From positions 50,228,285 through 50,292,284 of the forward strand of contig NC_079204.1 in assembly GCF_026745355.1 (NCBI RefSeq): 64,000 bases of DNA. The letters run 5' to 3'. Position 1 is the first letter of the stretch. Each line of letters opens with the position of its first letter. The notes beneath the pieces are model-generated. The model did no database searches. It was not told the origin of the DNA and saw only the letters and a list, made by a program, of their open reading frames with translations. Both the position numbers and the translations under genes were made by a program. This document shows, piece by piece, positions 37,001 through 47,582 of this stretch. This DNA is from Beta vulgaris subsp. vulgaris. Taxonomy: Eukaryota; Streptophyta; Magnoliopsida; Caryophyllales; Amaranthaceae.

Positions 37001-37802
37001 TATGTGTTAATATATGTTCTTTGAAATTGTGATTGTAATTGAAAGTTTAGTTAGAAAGAAACTTTGTAAATTCTTACTTTTTAATTGTTTGGAATTGCTT
37101 TAGTTAGATTAGTTTAATTTTCAATCAAAACATATATATTTTTTTTTGGGGTAATATATTATGTGTACATTACATCTTATTATAAGTTAGGCAAATTTAA
37201 GTTTCCTTATTAGTTATTACACATAAATATAGATTAAGAAGGAATTGAATATTTTATAATTAGCATTTTTTGATAAGTAAAGGGTATAAAATTAATCTTA
37301 CAGGAGGACACCGTAGCTTATCCTTTGTCTTATATAATAGAGATAAATACAACTAATTTTAATTACAGGTTATTCCTTTCCAATTTTCGAGTGTAATGCC
37401 GTTAGATGTAGATTCAAAGAGGTTAATTGCTATCTAGTGTTTTGCTTAGGCTCTTCCTATTCTCCAATAGAAAAAACCCATTAATTACTCTTTCTTTTAT
37501 TCCTACTATTCACAAAAATTTAATCCTTATAATTTATTTTACCACATAACTCTAAATTATACAAGATGACCTGGCCTAAAATGATACAAATTTATAAAAT
37601 TATACAAAAGTATAGCAAAATAATTTGATATAAATAAATGTGGTAATAAACTTACATTGAGGGCGAGAAAGGGGTATTGTTTGTGAACACCAGATCGCAG
37701 ATCGACGGGAACAAATTCAAAGTCAACTTCCTTTTCATGAGCAGCAGCCACAACACGAAGAGTGGCGCCAGAGAAAGGGCTTCCATGAATTTTGATGGCC
37801 AT
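31023..37802 (-). CDS. Phi-class glutathione S-transferase (GST-A), three exons
   Basis: Cytosolic enzyme that conjugates glutathione to electrophiles in detoxification and stress response. Exons on the minus strand: 37656-37802 (49 codons, donor GTAAGT), 31706-31754 (49 bp, acceptor CAG, donor GTGAG) and 31023-31504, giving 225 residues; phi enzymes have about 210-220. The start is the ATG at 37802 (MAIKIHGSPFSGATLRV). The codon three places upstream is TTG, not ATG. The N-terminal thioredoxin-like domain has Ser11 at the catalytic position, PFGQVPAFEDGD (50-61) and ESRAI (66-70) for glutathione binding. The C-terminal helical domain has SKYLGGETFTLADLHHLPQL. The last exon ends about 11 residues later than in GST-B. 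Intron 1 is 5901 bp and packed with transposons, which may affect expression. All reading frames are intact. Confidence 0.93.
31965..32467. mobile_element. PIF/Harbinger (Tourist-like) MITE in GST-A intron 1
   Basis: TIRs GGGCCTGTTTGGTT and AACCAAACGGGCCC with the 3-bp duplication TTA on both sides (31962-31964 and 32468-32470). 503 bp, no transposase. Confidence 0.85.
33020..33893. mobile_element. MULE-type MITE with about 270-bp inverted ends, in GST-A intron 1
   Basis: The inverted ends begin GGGAAAATTCCTCAGGTACC and extend through a leader-like segment with an ATGAACATGGAAGC phrase on both arms. A perfect 9-bp duplication AAAAAAAAT flanks it (33011-33019 and 33894-33902). The centre has a C-run near 33292-33302 and G-rich blocks at 33380-33640, including a G-run at about 33468-33481. 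Same family as 34319-35112. Confidence 0.9.
34319..35112. mobile_element. MULE-type MITE, second member, in GST-A intron 1
   Basis: Ends GGGAAATTCCTCAGGTACC and its inverse, flanked by a perfect 9-bp duplication AAAAAAATA (34310-34318 and 35113-35121). The ends match 33020-33893, but the centre differs, so related ends surround different inner sequences. The centre is C-rich then G-rich. Confidence 0.9.
35191..35347. mobile_element. Small PIF-like MITE in GST-A intron 1
   Basis: 157 bp with weak inverted ends GAGCATGCTCAAC and ATTGTATTTGCTC and a TAA duplication on both sides. It interrupts the segment shared with 25608-25820, which shows it arrived later. Confidence 0.65.
35486..35742. mobile_element. 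Stowaway-like MITE in GST-A intron 1
   Basis: TIRs CTCCCTCTGTCCCAATTTAG and CTAAATTGGGACGAAGGGAG, flanked by TA (35484-35485 and 35743-35744). Confidence 0.9.
35855..36030 (+). mobile_element. tRNA-derived SINE-like sequence in GST-A intron 1
   Basis: A box-like TGGCTCAAGTGGTAAG near 35869 and B box-like GGTTCAGTTCC near 35918 are spaced as in a tRNA promoter. The right boundary is uncertain and no poly(A) tail or target duplication was identified. Confidence 0.5.
36040..36459. repeat. TTTGGCAA-type MITE in GST-A intron 1, related to 58036-58424
   Basis: Ends CTTGTTTGGCAAATAGAG and AATTGTCAAACACCCC. The same sequence occurs at 58036-58424 in the opposite orientation with shared inner phrases such as CTAATCCTCTAAA. 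The target duplication was not resolved; hAT or PIF is possible. Confidence 0.65.
36820..37343 (-). mobile_element. Non-autonomous Helitron (524 bp) in GST-A intron 1
   Basis: Minus-strand 5' end TCTCTATTATATAAGACAAA and a 3' end with hairpin TGCACACATCACGTGCA, a short spacer, CTAG and a following T. Same family as 21792-23696. It lies about 300 bp downstream of GST-A exon 1. Confidence 0.85.
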
Positions 37803-38084
37803 ATATGGCAAATTATTAGCTTAGAATTTTTTACTAGGAGTAGCTCTGGTCAAAAAGAGGGGAATGGGAAGGGCCGAAGCCGAAAGGTATCAAATAGTAG
37901 TATCTTGTATTGCTGGGCAGAAAAGGAATTTCGTACTTGATTTTTTTTTTTATTAGGAAAGATAATTGGTTCGAATATCAACTCGTGTTAACTGTTATGA
38001 TATTAGATTGTAGGGCACACCAATTTAGAGACCATGTAAAAAAGTTAAACAGTCCATAAGCAAATTTTCAAATATATTGTTGGA

Positions 38085-38150
38085 ATAAGGATTCAAACCT
38101 GTGCAATGCCCTCAAATTCAGGGTGGTACTCCACTGAGCTCCCACATCTT
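38085..38150 (-). repeat. tRNA-derived sequence (SINE head) upstream of GST-A
   Basis: On the minus strand GAGCTCAGTGGAGTACC (A box-like) and GGTTTGAATCC (B box) are spaced as in a tRNA. There is no intact cloverleaf, so it is a SINE head or tRNA pseudogene, not a tRNA gene. It lies about 300 bp before the GST-A start codon. Confidence 0.55.
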
Positions 38151-38229
38151 CCTCTTCGTACTTGTACTAATTTAATTTGAGAAGCTTTACTATTTGTCTA
38201 TTTCTACATAATAACATAAACCAAGGAGT

Positions 38230-39376
38230 CAGGCCCGGCTCAATACCGGTCCAACCGGTTCAGTGGAACAGGGCCTCAAGTTTATGGGGGCCCAAATTTA
38301 GTTGGCAAGCGAAGGAAATTTTTTCGGCAAACTGAAAAATATAGTAAGCGTGATTTGTGCAACGCTTCTTACCTTCTTCAACCTTCCATCTTCCACAGTT
38401 CTCTCTCTTCAATTACATCTATTAATTACTCTCTTTATTAAGGAAATATCTCATTTTCATTCTTGAGAATTTTGCCAAAGAAGCCCTTTAATATCATTAC
38501 TCATTCCATATTTCCAATTCATATCAAGAACACCAAAAAGAAGGTTTTCAATGGGAAGATAAAAGTTCTCTATTTATTTGCAATTTAGATTCAACTCATA
38601 TTCAAGAAGTCAATTTCTTTTAGCATCCAAAAAACAAAAAATCAAATGGTGGTTTATATAATACGGGAAGATTTGTTCATATTTTGATTGTTGGAAGTGA
38701 AAAATCAAGAACAGGTGGGCTACTTTGTTTGCAAAGTCTTTAATTTAAAATAATTTACTTTTCTTTATGCCATTTTCCTGGTAGAGATTTAAATCAATTC
38801 TGAAAATTCTTAATTTTAAATTATAATTTACTATAATGTATAATTGCAACTACTTGTGGTTTGGTGTTTTTTGGGTGAAGCATGCTCTTGTTTTTTGTGA
38901 ACATTCTGAAATTTTTGGTGAATTTTTCGGCGAAGCATGCTCTTGTTTTTGTAAACAATCTGAATTACATACTAGATAGTAGATACTACATGTTTCTCAT
39001 TGTATCCAATAGTGGGCCTTAGGAAACTCCAATTAAAAAAAATCTGTTTTTTTAATGTCATATGTAACAATCTGAATGTCATCTGAAACTATGTAAACAA
39101 TCTGAATTTACTTTGGTTGTGTTTTTTTTTTCGTTCGAGAATGCAGTCTGAATCTCCCATCATATTGATGGTTTTATTGAAATATCATACTTCTATTTGA
39201 TAAGAATTAAATAGTATTATTATTTTGCCTCTACATCTTATTCATAAAAATTGTAATATAATAATAATTTTTTTTGTGCAATTGTGTTTTATATTGAATA
39301 ATTGTCCTTTAAAAAATTTATAGGGCCTCAATTTTGTACTTAGCACAGGGCCTTTAAATTGTCGAAGACGGCCCTG
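38230..39376. mobile_element. Non-autonomous hAT transposon (1147 bp)
   Basis: Ends CAGGCCCGGC and GACGGCCCTG (inverse of CAGGGCCGTC) flanked by a perfect 8-bp duplication CAAGGAGT (38222-38229 and 39377-39384), diagnostic of hAT. AT-rich interior with no transposase. It lies between the two GST genes. Confidence 0.92.
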
Positions 39377-39716
39377 CAAGGAGTAATATAAACTATTAGT
39401 AGTGGGCATTAAAAGAAAAAAATTAACAAGAATATGAATTTTGGGCGATAATTTTAAAAGGTCTCAATTATTGATAAATTTGTGCCACCCAAAAGTTATA
39501 ATAGGTCAGCCCGTGAGTGCACCTTGGTTGAAGGACACAATTCCAATAATTTTCACCCTCTTTTGGGGATTTTACGTACAACCTCTTGGTCATTTCCATC
39601 TTTTATATGGTATTCTTCAGTCTTCACTTTCATTTTTTATTTGAATGTCCTGATTTCTAGCTAGTCATGTTGCCAACATCTTAGTTAAGTACTGAGCCGA
39701 GTTTTCATATAAATAA

Positions 39717-39983
39717 CTAGATTTTAGGCTCAAGCTACACTCTAAATAATTATATCATTTATTTTATTATTATTTCACTTTAAAATGATAACATCAAGTA
39801 TCACTTGGTTTAGTGGTTAAAACTTTAGTACATATGCTTGTGATCACGGAATTGAATCTTATATAACACATTTTCTGTCTTTTTTTTTTTTTTAATTATA
39901 CATAGATTACATGGAGTTAAACACCGTAAAAGAGAGCGTCACATCGCATTACTTTTTTTTAGTAACGCCTTTTAATATATTAG
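39717..39983 (-). mobile_element. Small decayed Helitron
   Basis: Same family as 51282-51541: CTAG end at 39717-39720 and AACGCC...TTAATATATTAG at the far end, with the terminal GA decayed. It contains an A box-like TGGTTTAGTGGTTA and a B box-like GGAATTGAATC, also present in the sister copy. Confidence 0.65.
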
Positions 39984-40262
39984 TATATATCTCCTGCTGG
40001 TCTTTGTGAGTTGGGGAATTCCAAACAAAATAACTATGATCATGAGGAACATAAAAAGAAACTGAGAAATTGGCATAAATAAACTTCTTAAATTATATTG
40101 CTACAATAATGAACTCCTGATCGGTCTTCACAAGTTGGAGATAACCAATTAAATGACGATGCCATATTGCCATCAATAAGGAACATTACAGAAGCCAACT
40201 AAATAAATAGAAGAAATGGCCGATCGAGCTAATTTGTTTAGTCGGTTTTCGCTAATCCCTTG

Positions 40263-42771
40263 TTAAGCGTGCTTTAGCAAAGCTATAGTCTTTTCCCAAG
40301 CAGGCCTAGCCAAGATGTCCTTGCACCAAACATACACATGAGGCCGCTCTTCCAACACCTTCTTGACTTGAGTACCGATTAGCATATGCAATTGAGGCAA
40401 GTGATGAAGATCAGCTAAGGTGAAGGTTTCACCGCCCAAGTACTTGGACTCACCTAAACGGCTCTCATAAACATCAAGGACCTTAGCTAGCTTTGCCTCG
40501 CTCTCCTCGACTATAGCCATGTCGGTTTGCGTGCTGGTTGTGCCCTTAAAGACAAGCTCTTCAATGAGTTTAGTGGCAGGTGGGTCAAATTGGAGAGCCT
40601 CAACCTCCATCCAAGCAGCTCTAATTGCCTTCTGCTTTAAGTCCTGGTAGACCAATGCAGTCCCCTTGCTTTTGTAGACATATGTTAAGTATTTTGTAAT
40701 TGCTCTTGATTCTGTTTGATAAGTTGGGAATGGATGTATTTCTTATATTATAAGAAGATCATGTACTTGAATATAATGAATACATAGATATGTGATTGAT
40801 TTGATCATAATGAAATAGGCAACGTAACTCACCATAAAGCTTAAAATCTCCGTCTTCAAAAGCTGGGACTTGACCAAATGGCTGAAAATATATGGTATTA
40901 GAGTATTAGGAAAAATAAGTTTTCACATGGAGTGATCGAAAATATGGTAGGTATACGTTGTGCAAACAGCCAAAGGGGTTTGGCCAATTACTATTTCCAA
41001 ACAAAGGCCTTCTAGCAGGCCGGTATCTAATGCGATTTTAGCCACACACAAAAAAAAACAAAAAAAAAAAAAAAGATAGGGGTAAGCAAAAAATTAAAAA
41101 AAAAATTATTACATGAAACAGGTTTCAAAGAATTTACAAATTAGTAGCTGCATACGACTGTATGGAGAGGACAGTGCGCACGATGAACATCAAATACTAA
41201 GTTATTAACCTAAAAATCAATACCAATGAACATATACTAACAGAAATGTACATATGTTTATGTGGCTTGTTAATGAGTCATATGCATGTGTTTATTTGAC
41301 TTGTTATTCATATACATTTAATTTGTTAGTCAAGTACATGTGCACACTTTCCTCACCATATAGACGTGTGCACCATCTATGAATTGCAAAGAAACGGAGC
41401 ACACGAAAAGGACCATTTGACCAATGTAATCTTGTTAAAATACCCACATGTATATGGATTTTTTTGAGATAGTTCATATACCTTTGTTTTGTCAAATGTA
41501 TTATGAATGATGAGGAAAATGATCAGATGCTTGATAATAGGGAGGAAGATAAGAGAATCCCTAATCCCACACATCACTTTAAAATAATCATAGGTTAGTT
41601 TGTCAAATTTTAAATTATTGGCATTCACATAGGGTGAAATGGGTTATGTAAGCATATAGCAAGGAGTATTAATTTGAAGGCTGGATTTTCTTCTGAATGG
41701 GTTGTTAGCTTTCTAAAAAAAAATTGAGGGAAATGGGTTGATAATCAGTAGACAGTGCCATTAATTTACAATGTCGTTAGTTCTGCGCGGTAGCGAAATC
41801 TCCAACTTCCAAGCGATGATGAACTTCATCTCATCCATCCTAATCTCACCATGACTATAGTTCATCATCCTCATTCGTCATCGCTGCTTCCGCCATCACA
41901 TTCCTCTGTTCAATCTCAATGTTCACTTGTCAAGTTGCACAAGATAATTAAATTCGACCATCAAAACTCTAGATCGGGAAATATCACACTATCAGCATAA
42001 ATTTTACTCCCTTCGTCCCAAAACATAGTTCTCTTTTTCATTGTGGGTGTCCCAAAATATAGTTCCCATTTTTATATTTACTTTCACATTATTCCATAAT
42101 TTTTCTAAAAAAAACCATGTCCTATCATTTATTTGCTTCTTAAATTTTGTTTTTTCCTTTGTTTATTCAACTAAAATGCTACAATTAATGCTCTTTCACT
42201 AATTATTCTCCATTCTCTTTTCTAAAATCATGTTTTCCCACACAATATTTATTTAAATAAACAAAAAATCTTTACTATCTTTCTTAGATTTTACTTGCAT
42301 AAATTACCGTAAAAAAAAAAATGAAATTATATTTTGGGACGGAGCTAGGGAGTAGGTTGGAAGTGGGCGGTAGACGTGAGGCCGGGAGTTGTTAAACGAA
42401 ACTAGGAAAACTAACGTTATTTATTCTTACAAAGAATTGGTATAAATTTGTACTAATAAGAGAGTTGCAAACTTGCCGTACGTACTGCTGATAACCATTG
42501 TTCTAATTTTTCACCTATAAAGATTATGTGGGATTCAATGTTTACATGATTATTATTTTTTAAGTGAGTGACAGTCTAAAACAAGACCCAAAAAAGAGGA
42601 GAGAAGAAAAGATGGTAAACTTACGTTAAGGGAGAGGTGAGGTTGTTGTTTGTGAGCACCAGATCTGATGTCGACCAGAACAAATTCAAAGTCGAGCTCC
42701 TTTTCATGAAGAGCAGCGACAACACGGAGGGTTGCGCAACAAAGTGGGCTTCCATGAACTTTGATCCCCAT
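40263..42771 (-). CDS. Phi-class glutathione S-transferase (GST-B), three exons, Cys at the catalytic position
   Basis: Paralogue of GST-A, about 2.5 kb upstream of it in head-to-tail order. Exons on the minus strand: 42625-42771, 40833-40881 and 40263-40711, with GT-AG introns of 1743 and 121 bp, giving 214 residues, the normal phi length. The start is the ATG at 42771 (MGIKVHGSPLCCATLRV). Residue 11, where GST-A and most phi enzymes have the catalytic Ser, is Cys, followed by a second Cys. The other glutathione-site blocks are kept: PFGQVPAFEDGD (50-61) and ESRAI (66-70). The C-terminal domain has SKYLGGETFTLADLHHLPQL as in GST-A. Frames are intact. A Cys in this position occurs in other GST classes (lambda, DHAR), which act as thiol transferases or reductases, so the activity may be altered. 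Confidence 0.93.
42007..42352. mobile_element. Stowaway-like MITE in GST-B intron 1
   Basis: TIRs CTCCCTTCGTCCC and GGGACGGAGCTAGGGAG flanked by TA (42005-42006 and 42353-42354). 346 bp; the right TIR has a small insertion. Confidence 0.85.
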
Positions 42772-42773
42772 AG

Positions 42774-42908
42774 CCTAAGCTATAGCTAATATGTTTGGCT
42801 TTGGACTTGTGAGAGGAGAATTAATAAGAGGAGTTAGAATTGAGAAATGACTACATGAGTAGTTGAGTACTGAGCTATAGCTAATATGTTTGGCTTTGGC
42901 TTTGGACT
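42774..42908 (-). promoter_or_regulatory. Duplicated segment in the GST-B leader/promoter
   Basis: A phrase containing GCTATAGCTAATATGTTTGG occurs at about 42778 and again at about 42874, both just upstream of the GST-B start codon. The second copy also has a GGCTTT triplication. The repeat may duplicate promoter or 5' UTR elements. Confidence 0.6.
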
Positions 42909-42964
42909 TGGTGCACCAAGATGAAAAGAGCACAGTCTTGCCACGGAGTGTTAATTTATTTTTA

Positions 42965-43708
42965 GGAAAAATTGTTAGAAACTACCTATTAAAGACACTT
43001 CTTTTAAAAAAAACTATCTTATATCAAGTTTATCTTACAAAACTACTTTATAAGTAAAAAACTTTAAAAAGCACTACCAAATTTAGAATTTACTAACTAT
43101 GGTTAACTACTCTATCCAATTATCCCTCTAATATAAGATTATGAAAATACCCTCTAAATTCAGTACGTTACAATATGATATCATCACTTTCTTGATCACT
43201 TGATGCTCTATCTCTCAAATATACATGTAGCAAGTACAAGCACACCTTCTCTTCCTCAAAAGTCAATCCCAAAAACAAACCAGCACTAAAAGTGTCTAGT
43301 AGAGTAAGCTTTGCACCATCATCAAACCATATTCTTCATCATCATCAACGACATCAATTCATGACCAAAAACCCAATTTGTATCTGCTTTTGTTACTCAT
43401 AAAATTAATTGGTGAAGCAAAAGGTTGGGAGAAGAAATTACACAAATGATCCAAGGGGTATTCAATAGTTAAACACTGTTGTGAGGGAAATTAACAAAGA
43501 GGGGTTGGGGTGAATTAAGGGGGTATTTTAGTATTCTTATATTAGAGTGATAATTGGAGGAAATAGTTAACCATGGTTAGTAAATTCTGAATTTGGTAGT
43601 GCTTTTTAAAGTTTTTTCACTTATAAGGTAGTTTTGTAAAATAAACATGATATAAGGTAGTTTTTTTAAAATAAGTGTCTTTAATAGGTAGTTTCTAACC
43701 ATTTTTCC
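42965..43708. mobile_element. MULE-type MITE in the GST-B promoter (744 bp)
   Basis: Inverted ends of about 190 bp (GGAAAAATTGTTAGAAACTACC and its inverse, shortened here to its core) with a perfect 9-bp duplication TTATTTTTA (42956-42964 and 43709-43717). It starts 193 bp upstream of the GST-B start codon. Confidence 0.9.
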
Positions 43709-45038
43709 TTATTTTTATATTCTTTCGGATTTTTTGATTTTAAGCCCATTATTATTAAGAACCTTGTTTTTTGCAATAAGTATTTGTTGGTATGAGGTAT
43801 AGGATGAGCATCCTACACCAGCTCCAAAACACAAGGCAAGAAAAATGAAATGCACCATTCAATATTCAAAAAGTAATTATTTTATAGCTAATGTACATTC
43901 CCCTTACATCCAGTGTACATGTCAAAAATTCAAAAAATAATTGATTTGACAGTTACTGTTCACCATTTAATAACTGATTTGATGTCAACCGTCATCATTT
44001 TCCCCCATATATTGTTCACCATTTCTCTTTTTCCGCACTCAACCTCATTCCATGTTTAATGAGTTCGTTTTTTAAATTTCGTCCTCTAGTTACTAAATTT
44101 TTTTTTTTTTTGGGTTGCATGCAAGAACACAAAGTGAAGAAATACCATTGGCCACCCTTTTGAGAGCAAAGGGGAAAAATCTTTATACACTGGTGTGTTG
44201 ATGTTTTTTCACTAATGAAATTCAATATGTACAATTACAATCCCATACCTCATAGTGCTCCAGGTGCTACAATTCAAAGTGATGAAATTCAATATGTTCA
44301 CTAGATATGAGTCAATGTACCATATTGTTTTATTAAATATTCACTGGTTATGACTCAATGTACAATGTTATAGCAAGATTGTTCAATTTATATGCTTGAA
44401 TGTACAATGTTGTTATGACTGAATGTTCAAGGTATTTTATGAAGCTGATATTGTTCACGGGTTATAACTCAAAATATATACATTATTGTTTGATTGAATG
44501 TTCACTGGATATGACTCAATGTACAAATGTTCTAGCAAGATTGTTCAATTACTAAGCCTGAATGTACAATATTGTTATGACTGGATGTTCAAGTTATTTT
44601 ATAGAGCTGACCTTGTTCTGTGTACATTAAAGTTGCGTTAATGTTCACTGTCACTACAAGAATCTGCCATTTTAACGACGGCAAAATACCGACCGCCCAA
44701 ATAACAGTCGGTGCATTAGAGAATACCGACCGCAAAATGACAGACGAAAATTACCAACCCTTTTGTTGTAATTAGCGACTGCACAGCAGTAGTTAATTAA
44801 ATACCGACCTCTCTAAAAGATAGGTTACGATACTTCTAAACCCCATTACTCACATCCATATAAAAGGAAAAAAAACTAGACCTAATCCCTCGCTTATTCC
44901 CACTCCTCTCTACAGTTTCTCACTCTTCTCTACAGTTCCTCTCTACAGTTTCTCACTCCTCTCAAATCCCTAATCTCCATTTCAGCCAAATTTCTCAATC
45001 ATCTGTTTAGTTTCCCACTCCTTCGTCGACCCCATTCG

Positions 45039-47582
45039 TGTAACACTCCGATAATTCTCTCTTTCTAGAAAATACTTATAATATAAAACTTAGAGAATTA
45101 CCCAGGCATTATCGCCCGTGTGATAACGTTTCGGCTTACTCAGAATTTTGCAGCGGAAAACTTACTAAAACAAAACCAACTTTATTAAACTTATGAAATA
45201 AGAGTCAAACAATGTTTGAACTGAAACACACCAACTTAAAGCTAAAGTCTGAAAATATAAACTCCTAGAAACAACTTAAATACTATATCACAAAAGCCTC
45301 TCCATTCCAGATTCCCCAATGGTATGCATCTTCGAACCTGTAATGTCAATGCTTTCTTGACTCTGCTCCCCCGAAGGATCACCACAGGATCAATAGGCAA
45401 AGCCATGATCACAAACACAGACAAGCACGTAATCAGCAAAGCTGAGTACTACATATCAGACAACAATAATCCTAAACATGATACTACAACACAACTTGTA
45501 GAATAAAATAATAATAACATAACACTGCAGATGACTCTTACTGAACTAGACTCTAACTTTTATTTCTTCTTTAAATGGAATAGTTATTGGGACGAGTTGA
45601 CTATACTGAAATAGGAAATACGGTCATGACTCCGTAAACCAGAATGACCTACGATATCGAGGAACCTTTGAACTAAAGAGGAATGGTGATCAATCCAACC
45701 TCGAGAATACATATCACGGCGGACTATGTACTCCAACCCTTAGTGTCCAACTCTAGACGTGCACCAGTCTAAAGTCTATAACCTATTCTCGTTTCACTTT
45801 ACGTTGCATTCATTTTATACTTGTGTTGACACCAACCAAGCACATAATACTCACAACTACTAATCACATAACATCACAAAACTCCTTTTTAATCTTAGAA
45901 ATAAGTGTTCACAACTTAGCATCCAAGACTCTTTTAACTTCTTTTATTCTTTACTAACTTGCCTGTTGAACCTAGCCAACAGTAAACTGTACCTTTATAT
46001 AGGTATAACTCAAAATTACCAAATAAGATCCTCGGTTCTTATAAGATAAATAGATAAACTCAAAGAATCCATGATTCCAATTTACTTACATTAATTCACT
46101 CACGAATTAATACCAAACTAAACTTAGTTGCTTGCATCAAACTTCCATACAAACAAGTCATACTTAAACATATTCTTAGTTTACATGTAGCATACAAGCA
46201 AATAACATGTAAAGCCATCTCAGTAAATCATATATATGAACTACAAGGTCCTATACATGATACTACAAATTAAAAACATCCCTAGAGCATGTTTCTAACC
46301 ATTTAGCACGTAGACTATGTACGTACCTCGTATAAACGTAACGGTAGGCCACTTTTAAGCACTAAAAGTCCCCTACAGTGAATTCTCCGCCTAAAACAAC
46401 CAAAGAAATCGGTAAATACTTGTACTAAAAAAAATACAGCAACTTTAAAACGTCCCAAACCCTTCTAAACTTCTTTAAAAATCGTTTTTATAATTTAAAC
46501 TCTCATTATTTTTAATCCCTAGTATAGATAAACTATTCTAGTGATTAAAAACCATTAAAAACCTTAAAATATTAACTTTCTGAATTTCCAGCAACTATAA
46601 AATTTTCTAAACCTTCTGAAAATATTTTAAATGAATATAAAAATCGTATTCCAATCAAAATTCATATTCATACTCTAAATATACGATTTCTAGTGATTTA
46701 AAACCCTAAAAATCACATCTTTCATGATTAAAACTAAAAATAATAAATCTGAAATTTTTCTTTTATACATATATCCGAAAAATATATTTCATAATAAAAT
46801 AATAACTCAAATCGAAATCATGCAAATAATAATAAAATAACAATAAAAATTAGAACTTTAATGGAATCTTAAAGGAGAAGTAAAGAAAACAACCAAAATA
46901 AGAGGAGGAAAGAGGGGCGCCGGACTGAACAGCAGCAAGGAACCAGCGGCAGCACTGTTTTCGGCTTCAAAAAGGTTTGTGACGTTTCTTGTTCAACAAG
47001 AAACGTTACTTAGCGAAGAAGAAACGATTTTTGAGAGAAAAGATGGAAGTCACGCTCAAGAGGAAGAAGAGAGAGAAAATGTCGAGTGGAAGAGAAGGCT
47101 CAAGATCACGTGCAAGTGAGGAGAGAGAAAATAAGTGTAGGGCAAAAATATTTGGGTTTTAGAATATTTAAATAGGCTAATCCTATTGGGCTTAGGAAAA
47201 GGAATTCAATAATTAAAACAATAGGCTAATCCTATTGGGCTTAGGAAAAGGAATTCAATAATTAAAACTTTGATGACTAACAAGATGGGCTTGTTAGGAC
47301 TTTAGTCATCAAATTATCCTTTCCCTTTTTATTTCTTTTGGGCTTTCGATTCCATTAAGTTTCTTTTCAAATATACTTTTAATAATTAAACTCTTATTTA
47401 AAACACGCTTAATTAAAATATTACAAACTTTATTAAGCTTAGAAAAATATTTTTAGTTGACTTTTAAAATAGTCAACCCTTTTTAAAAGTCAAATCATTT
47501 TCCAAACTCATTTGGATTTAATATAATTACATAAATAACTTAATATATTTATGAAAATCCTTTAAAAATGTGGGGGATTACA
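45039..47582 (+). mobile_element. Solo LTR of a TGTAACAC-type gypsy element (2544 bp)
   Basis: Starts TGTAACACTCCGATAATTC and ends GTGGGGGATTACA, with a perfect 5-bp duplication ATTCG (45034-45038 and 47583-47587). TGTAACAC starts with long LTRs are common in Tekay/Del-type plant chromoviruses. There is no internal coding region or second LTR, so it is a solo LTR left by recombination. Orientation is inferred from the TGTAACAC start. Confidence 0.85.
47171..47268 (+). repeat. 49-bp perfect tandem duplication in the solo LTR
   Basis: Two consecutive copies of a 49-bp unit starting AATAGGCTAATCCTATTGGG; no differences were seen between them. Confidence 0.9.
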
